Of a stretch of 64,000 nucleotides of DNA, positions 29,936 to 37,440 are shown one piece after another. Position 1 is the stretch's first letter, and every line of letters begins with the position of its first letter. The DNA comes from RGIG4097 sp937885645 (lineage in GTDB: Bacteria > Bacillota > Clostridia > Christensenellales > CAG-917). The stretch covers positions 1 to 64,000 of the forward strand of contig CALABJ010000029.1 of the NCBI GenBank assembly GCA_937885645.1. The letters are read 5' to 3'. The notes under the pieces are model-generated. The model was not told the origin of the DNA. It made no database searches and saw only the letters and a program-made list of their open reading frames with translations. The position numbers were made by a program, and so were the translations under genes.

Positions 29936-30009
29936 CATACGCGCGTTTACGTATGCTTGCACAGACTAATATACGATACGATTTTACAACTTAGAAAAAG
30001 CAATGTCAA
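29936..30009 (-). promoter_or_regulatory. Promoter and leader hairpin of the giant lipoprotein gene
   Basis: On the minus strand, TTGACA (30004-30009) and TAAAAT (29981-29986) are separated by 17 bases, a near-consensus sigma-A promoter with a start near 29974. The ~55-base leader contains a six-bp hairpin CATACG/CGTATG (29936-29955) just upstream of the AGGAGG site. The -35 lies in TGACTATTGAC (30005-30015), an 11-mer repeated at the same place in the GH20 promoter. Confidence 0.8.
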
Positions 30010-30230
30010 TAGTCATTTTTTTGAGAGGTTGACAAAAACAGTGATTTTTGCGGATAGAACACCAAAATCGACAAAAAATAAATTTTCAAAAAAGTCAAGA
30101 TATTGTGGGCTTTGTCAAACCTAAAACACAATCTATGGAACTCTCGGCAAAATCCGCCAAGAAAATATATAATATTTTACACCCAGAAAAATTTTTCAAA
30201 AATTGGCAAAAAATTTTTATTTTTATATCA
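30010..30230. other. AT-rich intergenic stretch, nothing recognised
   Basis: Between the promoter of the giant gene and the terminator of the next gene lie ~220 bases of A/T-rich sequence. No convincing ORF, RNA gene or repeat was found. Confidence 0.6.
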
Positions 30231-30259
30231 AAAAACCGCACGAAGCCGTGCGGTTTTTT
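30231..30259 (-). terminator. Intrinsic terminator of the DUF4380-like gene
   Basis: The stem CCGCACG/CGTGCGG (30236-30253, four-base loop) is flanked by A and T runs, so on the minus strand it is followed by six Ts. It lies just after the stop at 30272 and can act in both directions. Confidence 0.85.
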
Positions 30260-30271
30260 GTGTTTTTTTCT

Positions 30272-31129
30272 TCAATCAAAGATGGAGGGAGTGTCAATTA
30301 TCTCAAAATGCTCTGACAAGCACATTTCTTCCTCGCCATTGTTCTCTTTTCCAAGCCACTCAACTTCAAGGATGTGCTCGTTGGTGTAGGTTTCAAAGTT
30401 GCAGCCAAAGTCACTATATTTGCCCTTTTCGTCAGGGGTTTCGACCGTCCATTTCAAGGTCTTGTCACCCACTGTATAGTAGGCTCTGCCCTTCTTTGAA
30501 TAGAGCCCCAGTTTCAGTGCGTTGGGCTTGTTTGTTTGACGTACGGTGAGGAGGTCGTGAGTCAAAGTCACACGGTCATCGCCTAGGTCATCGTAGGGCC
30601 AATACACCAAATTCCACACGGGATTGAGGTCATCGACTTTGTCGTTGAGAGGCACACGAAGAGTGCCTCCTTTGCACACAACTGACAGCGCCCAAGTGTA
30701 GAACTTTTCACCCAAACAGCGACTTCTCACAACGTTTTTGACACTTAAACCCCCGTTTTCGTCCATTTTGATGACGAGGGAGTAGTCGAAGCGTTTGGAT
30801 TGATGGCAACTGAAAGTGCCCCCAAATCCGTCTTCGTCAATGGTGTAATCCACGGCATAATTGTCGGGTGTGTAGGTGTAGAGGTCCTCGGGGGATTTCC
30901 ACACTCTGTGTCCGCCGTAGAGATACCAAGTTTCACCGGGCTTATACTCATTGTCAAAAAACTCACCGCCCTTTGAAACGTTGCGGTCAAGGTCCTCGTT
31001 CATAAAGTTGAAAGTGTCTGTGCCATAGTAGATGATGCGAGGGCCAAGGTCGATGGTGATGAGTGCGGTGACACCAGCACGCTCAAACTTGACGCACTTG
31101 CCATAGTTTTTGTAGTCAACGATGTTCAT
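30272..31129 (-). CDS. DUF4380-like protein (galactose-mutarotase fold)
   Basis: This 285-residue soluble protein is beta-rich. Its N-terminal half carries 'DLGPRIIYYG' and 'GGHRVWKSPED', the two landmarks of DUF4380/aldose-1-epimerase-fold proteins (G-x-R-I-x-x and GGHR-x-W-x-x-PE). Proteins of this fold bind or epimerise sugars, or act as lyase-like carbohydrate accessory proteins; the substrate is unknown. There is no signal peptide, so it is cytoplasmic. AAGGAG precedes the ATG. It is a single-gene unit ending at a strong terminator, next to a GH20 hexosaminidase on the same strand, which suggests sugar handling. Fold assignment is by motif only. Confidence 0.7.
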   Translation of the reverse strand: MNIVDYKNYGKCVKFERAGVTALITIDLGPRIIYYGTDTFNFMNEDLDRNVSKGGEFFDNEYKPGETWYLYGGHRVWKSPEDLYTYTPDNYAVDYTIDEDGFGGTFSCHQSKRFDYSLVIKMDENGGLSVKNVVRSRCLGEKFYTWALSVVCKGGTLRVPLNDKVDDLNPVWNLVYWPYDDLGDDRVTLTHDLLTVRQTNKPNALKLGLYSKKGRAYYTVGDKTLKWTVETPDEKGKYSDFGCNFETYTNEHILEVEWLGKENNGEEEMCLSEHFEIIDTPSIFD

Positions 31130-31259
31130 AGTTTCTCCTTATTTGATGCAGGCAGGGCGATATGCCTCCGCACCCAATATAGTCAAATGCGGAATGGCTT
31201 ATGTTCGTCTGCGTTTTTGTTGTTATTTTAAGTGTCTAGCTAGGACAAAACTCGACCAA

Positions 31260-32804
31260 TCACTTCTTCATACCTTTTTTTGCGTCACGGGCATTGATCA
31301 GTGACTTGATTGCGGCAGGCTCAATCATATTCGTGAGGAAAGCCAAGGTTTCACCAAGAGCTTTGAAGGGGTTGGGATTTGCTTTTTTGGGGTGAGTGTA
31401 GCCAATCTCGTATGCTTCAAGCATTCCAAGGACGTTGTAGAGTCTTTCTTCAAAATCCTTGTAGTCCTTTTCGGGGGTTGACCAACCTGTTTCCGCCACT
31501 GCGATTGTACGAGGGAAAGCCTGACGATGAAGCTTGTCCACGTCTGCCACCCACTCCGTCCAAAGAGGACATTCAACACCCATAATATTTTCATCAATGT
31601 TTTCGGCACTGACACCCTTAAAACAAGAGGTGGGTTCAAAGTTGTAGGTGGACTTCAATTTGTTCATTCCGTGAGGATAATCGATGTAGTACGGGAAGGT
31701 CCTTGACACGTACATTTTTCTGCCACTGGCAAGGGCGTCACGGACGGCGGTTGCCTTCTTTCCGTCAGACCAATATTGACAGATTGCGCTGTCGTCAAGT
31801 ATGCCTGAATAAAGTGCCTCATTCCACACAATCGGGGTTTTACCAAGCGATTTCAATATGTTTATCACTCGATTTGTGAAATATCCCTGCAATTCCTCAC
31901 AATCGTTGAGATGCTCACGCGCCATCAATTCTTGGCACTTTTTGCACTGTCTCCATTGTGATTTGGGCACTTCGTCACCACCCAAATGGAAGTATTTTGA
32001 GGGGAACAATTCACTGAGTTCGGTCAGCAGTTTCTCAATAAAATCATAGACTTTTTCGTTGCCTGCGCAAAGGATTCTGTCATCAATTCCGTAGCTTTCA
32101 GTGGGGGCGTATTGCTCTCCCGTGCAACCTAGTTCTGGCATTGCAAGAAGGAATGCAAGGGTGTGTCCCGGCAGGTCAACTTCGGGCACGACTTCAATGA
32201 ATCGCTCCCCTGCATAGGCCACGATTTCTCTCACGTCGTCCTTGGTGAGATAGCCACCAACAGGCACTCCGTCACCCTTTGTGCCGGGGCGGAAATTTGC
32301 CTTTTCATTGAGGGCAGGAAATACGGTGCTTTCCACTCTATAACCTTGATTGTCACTGAGGTGCAAGTGGAAACGGTTGATTTTGACCAATGCAAGGATG
32401 TCAATCAAGCCCTTTATCACTTCTTTGTCAAAGAAATGACGGACAATGTCCAACATAAAACTGCGATATGGGAAGCGTGGTTTGTCCTTGATGACACAAT
32501 TTTCAAGTGTGGCAACGCCGTCACGATAGCCGTCAAAAATCAGTTGCTTCAAGGTTTGACAGCCGTGGAAAAGCCCTTCCTCGGTTTTTGCCACCACGGT
32601 TATGTCTCCGTCAATGGTCAACTCATAGTCAAAGTCCGTGTCTCCGATTTTGAAGGTGATATTGTTCACTTCACCCTCTTCAAAATCTAGGAAATTCAGC
32701 TCGCTTTTTATTATGTCAAAATCGCAATTCACCCGTGTAGATGCACTAAAACAGGTGTTTCCGTCCTTGACTTTTGTTTCAAATGGTCTGGGTATAATAT
32801 TCAT
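31260..32804 (-). CDS. Glycoside hydrolase family 20 beta-N-acetylhexosaminidase
   Basis: From the ATG at 32804 (AGGAGA seven bases upstream) the protein has 514 residues; an 18-codon upstream extension lacks a ribosome binding site and overlaps the promoter region. Residues ~1-105 are the GH20b-like N-terminal domain. The catalytic TIM barrel begins at ~110 (FPYRSFMLDIVRHFF). The catalytic pair is Asp277-Glu278 in FHLGGDEVP, with the substrate-binding 'NRFHLHLSDNQGYR' strand at ~143-156. The family removes terminal GlcNAc/GalNAc from glycans such as mucin, N-glycans or chitooligosaccharides. There is no signal peptide, so it should act inside the cell on imported oligosaccharides. It has its own strong promoter. 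Confidence 0.92.
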   Translation of the reverse strand: MNIIPRPFETKVKDGNTCFSASTRVNCDFDIIKSELNFLDFEEGEVNNITFKIGDTDFDYELTIDGDITVVAKTEEGLFHGCQTLKQLIFDGYRDGVATLENCVIKDKPRFPYRSFMLDIVRHFFDKEVIKGLIDILALVKINRFHLHLSDNQGYRVESTVFPALNEKANFRPGTKGDGVPVGGYLTKDDVREIVAYAGERFIEVVPEVDLPGHTLAFLLAMPELGCTGEQYAPTESYGIDDRILCAGNEKVYDFIEKLLTELSELFPSKYFHLGGDEVPKSQWRQCKKCQELMAREHLNDCEELQGYFTNRVINILKSLGKTPIVWNEALYSGILDDSAICQYWSDGKKATAVRDALASGRKMYVSRTFPYYIDYPHGMNKLKSTYNFEPTSCFKGVSAENIDENIMGVECPLWTEWVADVDKLHRQAFPRTIAVAETGWSTPEKDYKDFEERLYNVLGMLEAYEIGYTHPKKANPNPFKALGETLAFLTNMIEPAAIKSLINARDAKKGMKK

Positions 32805-32822
32805 AATTTTTCTCCTATTGAT

Positions 32823-32851
32823 ATTGTAGCAAAATAGCCCCTTTTCGTCAA
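32823..32851 (-). promoter_or_regulatory. Promoter of the GH20 gene
   Basis: On the minus strand, TTGACG (32846-32851) and TACAAT (32823-32828) are 17 bases apart. The -35 is embedded in TGACTATTGAC (32847-32857), identical over 11 bases to the -35 region of the giant lipoprotein gene. Confidence 0.75.
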
Positions 32852-33016
32852 TAGTCACCTTGAAAACTACACTCTATTCTTTTCAGTTTTTTTTCTTAAA
32901 ATCCGCACTTCCTCTCTTCTTCCCAAACCGCAAGCAAAACACCACTCTCCTCACCAAAATCTTTGAATATAATATATGAAATCTCATTTTTCGCAAATCG
33001 AGGATTTGCGACCGCA

Positions 33017-33045
33017 TTGACACATCACCTCTTTTGTGCTATCCT
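33017..33045 (+). promoter_or_regulatory. Promoter for the small membrane protein / acyltransferase pair
   Basis: TTGACA (33017-33022) and TATCCT (33040-33045) are separated by 17 bases. The predicted transcription start (~33052) coincides with an in-frame GTG. Confidence 0.6.
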
Positions 33046-33051
33046 ACCTTT

Positions 33052-33549
33052 GTGAAAATAGGCGGATGTTTTTTAGGGAGCACCGTCACCGCTATACTTG
33101 CAGTGGTGCTGAAAGGTGCAAAATACGTCGGGGAGTTTATCGGCAAGCTCATTTATTACCTCGGGCTCTACTTCCCCATTTTGTATGCGCTGTACGGCGT
33201 AGTGCTCTATTTCGCCTTTGATTTCAACCCCTTTGTCCTTGACGTCAACGGAAAGTTGTTTATGTTTGGTTTTGCCCTGTCCTGCCTTGCAATGGTAATC
33301 AAGGCAGTGAAAAACCTCATCATCAAACCTTACAGAAAGCACGTCAAAGGCACTTCGGTGGTGGAGTATGGCTCAGACGAGAAGTTGTCAAAGCACGCCC
33401 CTGAAGCCCCCACAATCTACAAAAGCAAGGTCAACCCCGGCATCATCGTCTATGAATACAGCAACCGCTACGACCTCTACGAGGAATATGAGGACGGTCT
33501 GCGCCTTGTTGACACCGAATACAAAGAGCAAAAAGGAAGAAGATGGTAA
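33052..33549 (+). CDS. Small membrane protein of unknown function
   Basis: This protein of about 165 residues has two or three hydrophobic helices in its first ~95 residues (LYFPILYALYGVVLYFAF; LFMFGFALSCLAMVIKAV) and a Tyr/charge-rich cytosolic tail ending DLYEEYEDGLRLVDTEYKEQ. I do not recognise the family. The start is uncertain: the in-frame TTG at 33034 lies upstream of the best -10 element, whereas the GTG at 33052 falls on the predicted transcript start and has no Shine-Dalgarno, which would make it leaderless. The stop overlaps the next gene by seven bases, so the protein is almost certainly co-produced with the HGSNAT-like acyltransferase and may be a partner of it. Confidence 0.7.
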   Translation: MKIGGCFLGSTVTAILAVVLKGAKYVGEFIGKLIYYLGLYFPILYALYGVVLYFAFDFNPFVLDVNGKLFMFGFALSCLAMVIKAVKNLIIKPYRKHVKGTSVVEYGSDEKLSKHAPEAPTIYKSKVNPGIIVYEYSNRYDLYEEYEDGLRLVDTEYKEQKGRRW

Positions 33550-34523
33550 AAAAGAAAATCAAAGAAATTTCAACTGAGACAGTTGAAACTACCGCCCAAA
33601 ACGTGGCGGAAAACGCGGAAATCACTGAAACCCCTGCCGAAAAACAGGGCATACTTGCCTATCTTAAGGACAAGTCCGCATCTAAGCGCATTTGGGAGAT
33701 TGATTTCCTCCGCGGTTTTTGCGTGTTTTTGATGATACTTGACCACACCTGCCTTATGCTCTCCCTCTATTTTGGCCCTGCTTGGTACGGCGGATTTGAG
33801 GGCATGCGCACAAGCCCCGAGTTTGGTGCAAAACTTTGCGCCCTTTGTGAGGTGTATTGGAATAGTCAACTCCGTGCCATAGGTCACCCTATCGTGCTCT
33901 TCATATTCTTCTCAATTTCGGGCATATCCTGCGCCTTTTCAAGGTCAAATATGAAGAGGGGTATTCTCCTTGCCATAGTGTCTGGCATATACACCCTTGT
34001 CACCTACCTCATTGACAAATACCTTGCCCTTGGTTGCTTCACCGCCTTCGGCGTCCTGCATTTCTACGCATTTTGCATACTCCTTTGGGCAATCATCTGC
34101 AAAATCTGCAAGGACAACAAAATTGCAAAGATGATGTACAGCGGGTTTATGGTCATTTTGGTGGCAGTGCTCTATTACTGCTACAAAGCCCCTGCAACCA
34201 CCCCCGAGTGGCTTTTCTGGGCATGGCCTCACACCAATGCTGACGGCACTCCTGCCACTTTCTACACACAATGGGCAGTGTCTCCTGGGGACCTCTTCAC
34301 CATTATCCCTTGGGCGTCCTTCTTCTTTGCAGGTACTTTCCTTCAACCCATACTCTATTCAAAGCGCAGAAGCCTTCTTCCCAAACTGGACCGTGGTTGG
34401 CATCGCCCCATATCTTTCCTTGGCAGACACGCACTGTGGGTTTATATCCTCCACGTAGTGCTTGTGGCGGTGGTGCTTTGCATAGTCAGTCAAATCTTCT
34501 TCGGTGTGTGGGGGCTCTTCTAA
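33543..34523 (+). CDS. HGSNAT-like (DUF1624) multi-pass membrane acyltransferase
   Basis: The protein has 326 residues. A charged Thr/Glu-rich cytosolic N-terminus (~1-45) precedes the DUF1624 signature 'IWEIDFLRGFCVFLMILDH' at ~49-67. Several membrane helices follow, including 'FGVLHFYAFCILLWAI', and then the C-terminal 'SFLGRHALWVYILHVVLV'. The family is related to heparan-alpha-glucosaminide N-acetyltransferase, which moves acetyl groups from cytosolic acetyl-CoA across the membrane to sugars. In bacteria the acceptor is usually unknown. The ATG lies inside the end of the preceding gene (seven-base overlap) with AGGAAG upstream. Next to glycan enzymes it could acetylate a surface or imported amino sugar; that is inference. 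Confidence 0.85.
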   Translation: MVKKKIKEISTETVETTAQNVAENAEITETPAEKQGILAYLKDKSASKRIWEIDFLRGFCVFLMILDHTCLMLSLYFGPAWYGGFEGMRTSPEFGAKLCALCEVYWNSQLRAIGHPIVLFIFFSISGISCAFSRSNMKRGILLAIVSGIYTLVTYLIDKYLALGCFTAFGVLHFYAFCILLWAIICKICKDNKIAKMMYSGFMVILVAVLYYCYKAPATTPEWLFWAWPHTNADGTPATFYTQWAVSPGDLFTIIPWASFFFAGTFLQPILYSKRRSLLPKLDRGWHRPISFLGRHALWVYILHVVLVAVVLCIVSQIFFGVWGLF

Positions 34524-34616
34524 AACCGCCTACGTCAAGCCAGAGGCTTGAATCCGCAAAATCAATCTATAAGCGAGCAAAGCAATCTGCAAAACTAAAA
34601 TAAACTGATTTCAAAT

Positions 34617-34648
34617 AAAAAAGAGCAAGCCGTCGCTTGCTCTTTTGT
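34617..34648. terminator. Bidirectional terminator between convergent genes
   Basis: A perfect 10-bp stem AAGAGCAAGC/GCTTGCTCTT (34621-34644, loop CGTC) has an A run before it and T-rich sequence after it. It serves the acyltransferase unit on the plus strand and the PH-domain gene on the minus strand. Confidence 0.85.
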
Positions 34649-34678
34649 TTATTCAACCATTTGTGCTTAATTTTGTGC

Positions 34679-35248
34679 TTAATATGCTTTGTTTTGGACT
34701 GAGGTTGCCAGTTCAAGTCTAAATGACTTGTTTCCGCTTTCGTATTCATATCTGCTCTTTTGACGGGTGATGCATTGAGCAAATCTTGCAGGGGATACGA
34801 TGCCCTTGACGACGATGGGATTGCCTGAATCAACTGAAATGTGCACGTTGCCATATCCCAAAACTCTTTGGAAAACGTTTTGTTCTACGCGGACAAGTTC
34901 AATTTTGTTCAAGGGGAGTTGAATGTCCACAAGACGGAATATGCCTGTGCGCACCACAAACTTTCTGTCGGTGATGACCGCTTCTTTGTGCCACTTTGCA
35001 ATGGCTTCAAAGATGCCAAGCACCACAACAAATGCACCTGCGCCAACCACTGCCCATTTCAAAATTGATTGTGTCAAAATCTTTTGTTTCAAAAGTTCGT
35101 TGATTTGAGGGGTGAAAATCCAAAGCACGGCGATGATTCCACCAAGGATTGCGGCGATGAGCACTTCGCGCAAAAACACCATATAGGTGAATTTGGCTTT
35201 TGCCACGATTCTTTCGCTTTTTCTAAATGTCCTTTCAAGCACTTTCAT
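34679..35248 (-). CDS. Bacterial PH-domain membrane protein (bPH_2/YdbS-like)
   Basis: The protein has 189 residues. Two membrane helices lie at ~25-46 and ~62-84. They are followed by a bPH_2 domain with its hallmark 'ITDRKFVVRTGIFRLVDIQL' and 'LGYGNVHISVDSG' (~92-150). YdbS-like proteins are small envelope proteins with roles in stress or resistance to some antimicrobials in Bacillus; a ligand is not known. AAGGA precedes the ATG. The gene starts 22 bases after the GH127-like gene and is probably co-transcribed with it, ending at the shared terminator downstream. Confidence 0.85.
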   Translation of the reverse strand: MKVLERTFRKSERIVAKAKFTYMVFLREVLIAAILGGIIAVLWIFTPQINELLKQKILTQSILKWAVVGAGAFVVVLGIFEAIAKWHKEAVITDRKFVVRTGIFRLVDIQLPLNKIELVRVEQNVFQRVLGYGNVHISVDSGNPIVVKGIVSPARFAQCITRQKSRYEYESGNKSFRLELATSVQNKAY

Positions 35249-35270
35249 AGTTATATTTCCTTAAATTTTT

Positions 35271-37220
35271 TTAGTTTTTGAAACAACGGGGGAACTGAGA
35301 TATTCTAAGAGCCGTGCAACCGAAGGGTATATATACCCTTGCCATACTGTCCTCAGAAAACTCCAACTTTTTGGGGATTGTTGCCATGCCGTCAATGTCG
35401 TAGCCCCAGTTGGTGACGTTCTTGCTGCGTATACGCAACTCAAAGGGGGGATTATGATGGCTGAATGGGTTTTCACCCACGTTGTTGACGATGGTCTCTT
35501 CGGCGTCAAAAAGGCGTCTTACACCGCCTACTGCGCGCTTTGACACGATGGGAGCAAAGGTCCATTTCTTCAAGAAGCCCACGTTGAATACGCCCTTTGC
35601 CGTTGCGGATTCCTTCACGTCCTCTGCCAACTTTGATGCCATAATCACGTTGCCTTTCATAAGTGTCAAAGACTTGTCTTTGTTTTCACGGACAAGGAGA
35701 GGGATGTCCAATTTCAGCATAAAGGTGCTTCCTGTCTTCAGCACGCATTTGACTGATATGTCTGTGTCACCTGATGCCACAACTTGACCGCCGGACACCA
35801 GTTGCATTGTGGTGCCATATGGCACACGGAAATTGATTTTGATTTCGGGGTCGCCCTCTGCGTGCTCCACCTTGAAAACAATGGTGTTGCGGAAGGGATA
35901 GCCTGTTTCTTCCTTGATGCGGATACGCTTGCCATCAACCACTGTGTCTATGACACAAGGACCGTAGCACTTGAAGGCTAGTTCGTTTGCCTTTTGGAAG
36001 CATACGCCTTTAAGGAAGGTGGGATAGGCGGACAGCAATGCGATTGCACCTCTCGTCAAACGGCCTGTGACGTAGGCGTTGCCAAACTCGCTTTCCTTGA
36101 AGTAGGTGTTGCGGTCATAGGATGCTTCAACTTGGTTGGGCATCACTATGTCTTGCACTGCGCCTATGCCGTCAAAGGATGCGGGGATAACGTTGAACGC
36201 TATGCGTTCAATAAGGTCCGCCACGTGGTTTGAGCCGGTTTCTGCAAGGATTTCCACCAAGGATTCAAGGGTTTCAACGGCGGTTTCAACATCAACACCT
36301 CTTGTGGGTGAAGAGCCTGCAAGGCGGACGTCTGCCCCAAACATACCAGTTGCGTTGCCGTGATATTTTTCAAGGGCGGAAAGCATCTTCAAAGAGTGGT
36401 CTTTCAGGTCATTATCCCCAAGGAATTTGCCCCAAGTGCAGGGGTATTTCAGTGCCTTTGCAATGTTGACACCGCTTGTTTCAACTGCGGTTTGATGGAC
36501 ACCCTTTTTCCACTCTGCGTTTGCCTTGTCAACGGTGAGCATACGTGAAGGCTCGGTGGCCGTCTCATAGGCACTTATGCGCTTTTTAAGTTTCTTCACA
36601 GCCATGGGACTGATATATTTTGAAGAGGGCTTTTTATACTTGAAATTTGCCGCCAATTTAAACCAATCGTTGCTGGTTTCTCTCAGCTTTTCACCAAGGT
36701 CGTGAAGCCACTCTGCATCCGTTGATTTGAACACTGCATCTATAGCAGGAATCTCTTCAAGAAGTCTTGCTCTAGCGTCATAATAATAGGGTGTCACAGA
36801 GAATGTGTTGAATTGGTTTTTGAAGTACTTTCTCAAAAATGCTAATGCATTTTCATCTTCGGTCACTTCGTAGTAAGAAAGCAGTGCCTTCAAGCCCTCG
36901 ATTTTGCCTGTGGAAAATGCCTTTTCGTTAGGGCCGAAATCTCCACCCTCCTTTGCCCCAGCAAACATGGCGGAAAGAAAACTTTGTGCCTTTTCAAGAA
37001 GTGTCCTCTCACCCAGTGCGCCGTAAAGCAAAATCAAGCCACGGACGTAGCGGGGCAAGGCTTCACCGCCTACCCATGCTCCGTTTTCAACCAAACCGGG
37101 CACAGTGCCAAGGCGTTTTTGCAGTCCGTTGACAAGCAAAATCTCCTTCAAAAGCCAACCGTCAGGACGTACTGCGGTGGGGTGGAGTTTTGTGAGAGTT
37201 GTGTTTTCTTTTTTTGCCAT
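35271..37220 (-). CDS. GH127/DUF1680-family-like protein lacking the canonical catalytic cysteines
   Basis: The ATG at 37220 (AAGGA five bases upstream) gives 649 residues; the open frame extends upstream without a ribosome binding site. The helical (alpha/alpha)6-type N-terminal part carries family landmarks: 'WVGGEALPRYVRGLILLYGALG' near residue 50, 'TSGVNIAKALKYP', and 'GADVRLAGSSPTRGVDVETAVETL' (quoted here in pieces as family alignment points). Beta-sandwich domains follow. Known members such as HypBA1 are zinc/cysteine-dependent beta-L-arabinofuranosidases. Here the position of the ELC motif reads DVE and the later CC pair region reads NAYVTGR, so the zinc-thiolate site appears absent. 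There is no signal peptide. It may have a different mechanism or a binding-only role. Family-level similarity is likely; activity is uncertain. Confidence 0.75.
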   Translation of the reverse strand: MAKKENTTLTKLHPTAVRPDGWLLKEILLVNGLQKRLGTVPGLVENGAWVGGEALPRYVRGLILLYGALGERTLLEKAQSFLSAMFAGAKEGGDFGPNEKAFSTGKIEGLKALLSYYEVTEDENALAFLRKYFKNQFNTFSVTPYYYDARARLLEEIPAIDAVFKSTDAEWLHDLGEKLRETSNDWFKLAANFKYKKPSSKYISPMAVKKLKKRISAYETATEPSRMLTVDKANAEWKKGVHQTAVETSGVNIAKALKYPCTWGKFLGDNDLKDHSLKMLSALEKYHGNATGMFGADVRLAGSSPTRGVDVETAVETLESLVEILAETGSNHVADLIERIAFNVIPASFDGIGAVQDIVMPNQVEASYDRNTYFKESEFGNAYVTGRLTRGAIALLSAYPTFLKGVCFQKANELAFKCYGPCVIDTVVDGKRIRIKEETGYPFRNTIVFKVEHAEGDPEIKINFRVPYGTTMQLVSGGQVVASGDTDISVKCVLKTGSTFMLKLDIPLLVRENKDKSLTLMKGNVIMASKLAEDVKESATAKGVFNVGFLKKWTFAPIVSKRAVGGVRRLFDAEETIVNNVGENPFSHHNPPFELRIRSKNVTNWGYDIDGMATIPKKLEFSEDSMARVYIPFGCTALRISQFPRCFKN

Positions 37221-37278
37221 AAAGTCCTTCCGTGCGCCTTCGTGCATAATGAGCATACGCACACGCACACCACGTAGT

Positions 37279-37307
37279 ATAATAAATCTAACACATAAGT
37301 TTGACAA
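37279..37307 (-). promoter_or_regulatory. Promoter of the GH127-like/PH-domain unit
   Basis: On the minus strand, TTGTCA (37302-37307) and TATTAT (37279-37284) are separated by 17 bases. The -35 overlaps the -35 of the divergent apgM promoter. Confidence 0.6.
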
Positions 37308-37329
37308 ATGCAAGAAAAACATCTAAAAT
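37301..37329 (+). promoter_or_regulatory. Promoter of apgM
   Basis: TTGACA (37301-37306) and TAAAAT (37324-37329) have a 17-base spacer. A leader of ~105 bases follows, with a small TTTGCC/GGCAAA hairpin close to the gene. Confidence 0.75.
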
Positions 37330-37440
37330 TTGAAGCGACAGCAAGAGGCAATATTTTCCTGAAACGAGAATATATCGCTCAAATAAGCCCATAGCCCTTT
37401 GCCATAAGGCAAAAATAAACAAAATATCATAGGTGGAAAG

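Noticed and set aside
29918..29936. GTG at 29936 as start of the giant gene
   Set aside because: It overlaps the AGGAGG site of the ATG at 29918 and would spoil the lipoprotein signal layout.
37255..37275. CAC/ACG-rich tract upstream of the GH127-like gene as a phase-variable repeat
   Set aside because: Copies are too few and imperfect, and it lies in the leader between promoter and ribosome binding site.
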